Positions 41,501 through 46,450 of a DNA stretch of 64,000 nt are shown one piece after another (position 1 is the first letter of the stretch; each line of letters opens with the position of its first letter). The position numbers were made by a program, and so were the translations under genes. Under the pieces are notes generated by a model that saw nothing but the letters and a program-made list of their open reading frames with translations, was not told the DNA's origin and ran no database searches. This DNA comes from Cololabis saira. Taxonomy: Eukaryota > Chordata > Actinopteri > Beloniformes > Belonidae. The DNA is taken from contig NC_084597.1 of the NCBI RefSeq assembly GCF_033807715.1, forward strand, positions 9,982,843-10,046,842. Reading direction: 5' to 3'.

Positions 41501-44500
41501 GTCAGGTTCATTTGTCCCTAACAAGTGGAGCCAGATTTGGAGGCAGATGGAGCAGGAATCATTCATGCCATCTTTAACAACAAAAGTACAATACACTACA
41601 AACATGCTGCACACCAAACAAAAAATACTCAGCTTCGGCCTACAAAGAACATTTTTAACTAATCAAAAACACAAAAACTGGAACAATGGTGAATTTGGTC
41701 TTGTGTTGTTTTGCCATCATAAAACTGCCTTTTACAGGACTCAGTGCTTAATTTGTTCATGAAGAGGTCCCGGAACATAGGATACCTTTTATATGGGCTA
41801 CGTTTCTTGTTTTGATATTTTTATTAGGGGGTAAGGCACAGTTGAACAGGAATAAACAAAAAAAAGATATACAGTCTACCTCCTTTTTTTTTTTTTGGAA
41901 TTAAGAACAGAACAAAAAATCCACACAAAACAATGACAAATACACGAAAATTATTATATTCTTATATACAAGTAATATTTAAGTATTTAAGCTAAACAGT
42001 ATGAATTAAAAAAATAGATGAATAAAAAGGGGAAAAAAAAAAAAAAAAAAAAAAAAAAACCCAAAAACAAAAGAAAAGTAAAAAGATAAATAAAAAGGAG
42101 GAAGAAAGAAAGGAATGAGAGAAGAGAGGGAGGGGGGGATCCGTCAATCAGGAGGCAGGGACTGGAGAGAGTGGAAGAATGTAAGAAAGGGAAGCCACTT
42201 ATTATAAAATTTGTTGCAACTACCCTTCAGTGAATATTTAATCTTTTCCAGCTTCAGAAAAAACATGGTGTCGTTGAGCCACTGGGTACTAGAAGGAGCC
42301 TTAGTCGACTTCCAGTGGAGAAGAAGGTGGCGTCTTGCCAGTAAGGAAGTAAAAGCCAAAATGTCTTTTTGGTTTGAAGTAAACCGGCCATGGTCCTCTG
42401 GGAGCCCGAATATGGCAACATGGGGGGAGACTTTTATATTCACCGAGAGTATTTTTGACATGGTGTCAAAATAATTCGACCAAAAGCGAGAAAGTAGTGG
42501 GCAAGAGTAAAACATATGGGTTAAATTGCAGGACGAGGCATGACATTTGTCGCATTCGTCAGTGACACTGGGATAGATCTGTGAGAGTCGAGCTTTAGAA
42601 AAGTGGACTCTAAACAGTACTTTAAACTGTATAAGTGTAAGACGAGCGCAGGATGAACTTGTGTAAATTTTTTTAAGAGCAGCGTCCCACCAGTCATCCT
42701 CCAAATTTAGATCCAGTTCATCTTCCCAGGCAGCCCTAACTTTAATAACTGGAGAGAGATCGTAAGACAGAAGGTCATCGTAAACCTTAGAGATCAGTGA
42801 TTTTTGAAGTGGATCATGGTTTAAAAGCACCTCCCACTGTAGAGTCGGCGGAGAGGATGGAAAAACTGGAAACAAAGCTTTAGCGCAGTGTCTAATCTGA
42901 AAGTATCGAAAGAGATGAGAAGGCGGGAGATTAAATTCACCTGAGAGATCTGCAAAGCTGCGAAAGATACCATCCTTGTAAAGATCTCCAAAACTTTTCA
43001 GGCCCTTATTATGCCATATGAGAAAGGTTGAATCTGTAAGCGGAGGTCGAAATAAATGATTGTTCAGTAATGGAGCTAAAGTAGATGCTGACTTAAATTT
43101 GAAGTGTTTCCTAAATTGATACCAAATTTTAAGTGTGGAGTGAACCACTTGATTATTTGTAAAGACAGAGAGGTTGGATGGAATAGATGAGGTAAGTAGA
43201 GCAGGTAAAGAGGATGAAATGCATGACTGTGCCTCCAATTTACACCATGGCATATTCACCGATTTGAACCAAAATGAAATTTTTTGAATATGTGCTGCCC
43301 AATAATACAGTTGGAAATTGGGAAGTGCCAGTCCGCCATTGAATTTACATCTCTGAAGTGTGGATTTGCGGATTCTAGGAGCCTTCCCACACCATAAGAA
43401 GTCAGAAATAGTTTGATCAATTATTTTAAAAAAGTGTTTTGGTAAGAAAAGTGGAAGACAATGGAACAGAAATAGAAACTTGGGCAAAATATTCATTTTA
43501 ACTGCGTTAATTCTTCCAATTAATGAAAGAGGTAAGCTTTTCCATCTATGGAGGTCAGATTTAATTGTAGACATTAAAGGTGAGAGATTAGCAGAAAAAA
43601 GAGAGCTTAACGTTCTGGTTACGTTGATCCCAAGATACCTAAAGCCGGAAGGACTAATCTTAAAAGGGATATCTGACTGTACGAGCTGTGTTGCTGAGTC
43701 ATTAATGGGATAGCATTCACTTTTAGATACGTTCACTTTATAGCCTGAGAAAGACCCGAATCTCTGGAAAGCAGATAAAATTGAAGGAATGGAGAGGACA
43801 GGATCCGAGACATATAACAGTAAGTCATCAGCGTAAAGTGACAGCTTATATTCTGTTCCCAATCGGGAGATCCCAGTAAAAGTGGGGGAGGACCTCAGAA
43901 AGATTGACAGGGGCTCTATAGCTAGTGCGAATAATAGGGGAGAGAGGGGACACCCCTGTCTGGTGCCACGGGCTAGAGTAAAAAAATTGGACTGAATGCC
44001 ATTAGTGGAAACGCTTGCTTGTGGAGACGTGTAAAGGAGACGAATCAAAGAAATGAACCCATTCCCCAGCCCAAACTTCTTCAGTACAGTAAATAAATAG
44101 TCCCATTCAATCCTATCAAATGCCTTTTCAGCATCGACTGAGATTACGACTTCAGGTGTTGTGGTGATAGTTTTAGAGTGAATAATATTTAAAAGTGTCC
44201 GCACATTAAAGAATAACTGTCGCCCCTTAACAAATCCTGTCTGTTCATTTGAGACAATAGTTGGCACAATGTTCTCCAAGCGATAAGCCAAGGCTTTAGC
44301 AAGGATCTTAGCATCTACATTTATTAACGAAAGAGGTCTGTATGAGCCGCAGAGAGTTGGATCCTTATCTTTTTTTAAGAGGAGACTTATGGAGGCTTGC
44401 CTTAAAGTGGGAGGGAGAGTGCCATGTTCCAGTGATTCCTTATAAACAGCATGCAATAAAGGGGACAATTTATCCTGAAATTTCTTAAAAAATTCCACTG

Positions 44501-46058
44501 GAAATCCATCAGGGCCAGGAGCTTTGTTATTTTGCATACTTCTCACAGCGAGATTAATTTCTTCTACCGTTAATGGCGAGTCAAGATTTTTAGCAGCATC
44601 GGAGCCTATAACAGGAAAGTTGAGGCTATCTAAGAATGAATTCAATTCAGTGGAGCCAGATGGAGATTCAGACGTATATAAAGAGGAATAAAATGAGTGA
44701 AAGACAGAATTAATGGCGGTGGGATCCTGATGCAATGAGCCTGATGAATCTTTTATCTGAAGGATCATACGTGAGGCTGCCTGGCGACGTAGCTGATGAG
44801 CCATGAGCCGACTTGCCTTGTCTCCATGTTCATAATATACGGAGCGTGATCGTAAGAGAAGTCGCTCTGCGTCATTAGTGGTAAGGAGATCAAATTCAGT
44901 CTGTAAATCGACACGTTGCTTAAGAAAACTGGGAGAGGGGCAAGTAGCAAGTTGTTGGTCCAATTTTGTGATCTTAATAGAGAGTTCTTGTAATTTGGCT
45001 TTCCGGGACTTATTCAAGTGAGCAGAGAAGGAGATAATTTGTCCCCGCAAATATGCTTTTAATGATTCCCACAGCAGTGAAGATGAAATTGGTTCCATAT
45101 CATTTTGATTTATAGAGATGTAATCATCAATTTTAGTTGTAATAAAATTGGTGAACTTATCATCTGAGAGAAGTAATGTATTGAACCTCCAAGATGTTGA
45201 GTAGCGTGCCTGTGAAGAGAACTGAATATCCAAAGAAAGAGGAGCGTGGTCGGAGATCACAATAGGATGATAATCAACAGACAGTACTTTGGGAATTAGT
45301 TTAGCATCAATAAAATAATAATCAATCCGAGAGAAAGATTGATGCATCTGAGAAAAGAAGGAATATTTTTTGGTACAAGGGTTATAAAATCTCCAAGGAT
45401 CGGTGCAACCGTTCTTGGACACAAAATCTGAAAGAGACCTCGACATTGAAGAAGGAGTCAGATTTCGTGGGCTGGAGCGGTCTAGTTTGGGGTCAATTAC
45501 GCAGTTCATATCCCCGCCAATTATAAGAAGACTGTCGTTCAATGAGGGGAGACATTCAAAAAGCTTATTCATAAAGTGTGGGTTGTCAAAATTGGGGGCA
45601 TATATATTAACTAATAATATGGGAATATGAAATAGCGTCCCCGCCACAATTAAGTATCTGCCGTTTTTGTCTGAAATCACCTTAGATGCTGAAAACTGCA
45701 TTGACTTACCAATTAATATAGCAACCCCCCTGGCCTTAGAGTTGAAATCAGAGTGAAACACCCCAGAAACCCAGGGACATTTAAGTCTGACCTGGTCTTT
45801 GGTGCGCATGTGGGTTTCCTGAAGGAACACTAAGTCAGCTTTAAGACGTCTCAGGTGAGCAAATATTCTCGATCTCTTAATTGGACTCCCCATGCCTTTA
45901 ATATTCCAGCTCAACAACCTCACAGAAGTACCAGTATTAGTGGCCATATGTTAAATTCCTAAAGATAGAGATGTACCGAATGCGGATCCCCAAGGAAGGA
46001 AAGGAAAGAAAGGGATGGAGGGAGGAAAGAAAGAAAGAAAGAAAGAGGAAAGAAGAAG

Positions 46059-46090
<32 letters not shown>

Positions 46091-46412
46091 GGAGAAAAAA
46101 AATAAAAATAAATAAATAAATAAAAAAAAGGGGGAAAATTGAAAACAACAACAAACTTAACCTACTGAACCCCCCACCCCCCACCCCCCAATTGCACTTA
46201 CAACGACCCCATCCCCAAACGATGGAGAACCCAGTGCAAACTCCAGAAGGAGTCAGATCCCTGAAAAGAACACTTACGGCTTTAAGCATAACTAACAAGA
46301 TAATAACTAACAAGCTTCGTGTTGAGCTCCTGCAAGCCCAGCAACATTAACAGAGAGGTACAACCAATCACGACCAAGTTAAACTGAAAACCACATACCG
46401 TGTATGGGAGAG

Positions 46413-46450
<38 letters not shown>

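Noticed and set aside
42211..45630. Plus-strand frames within the LINE
   Set aside because: Antisense shadows of ORF2.
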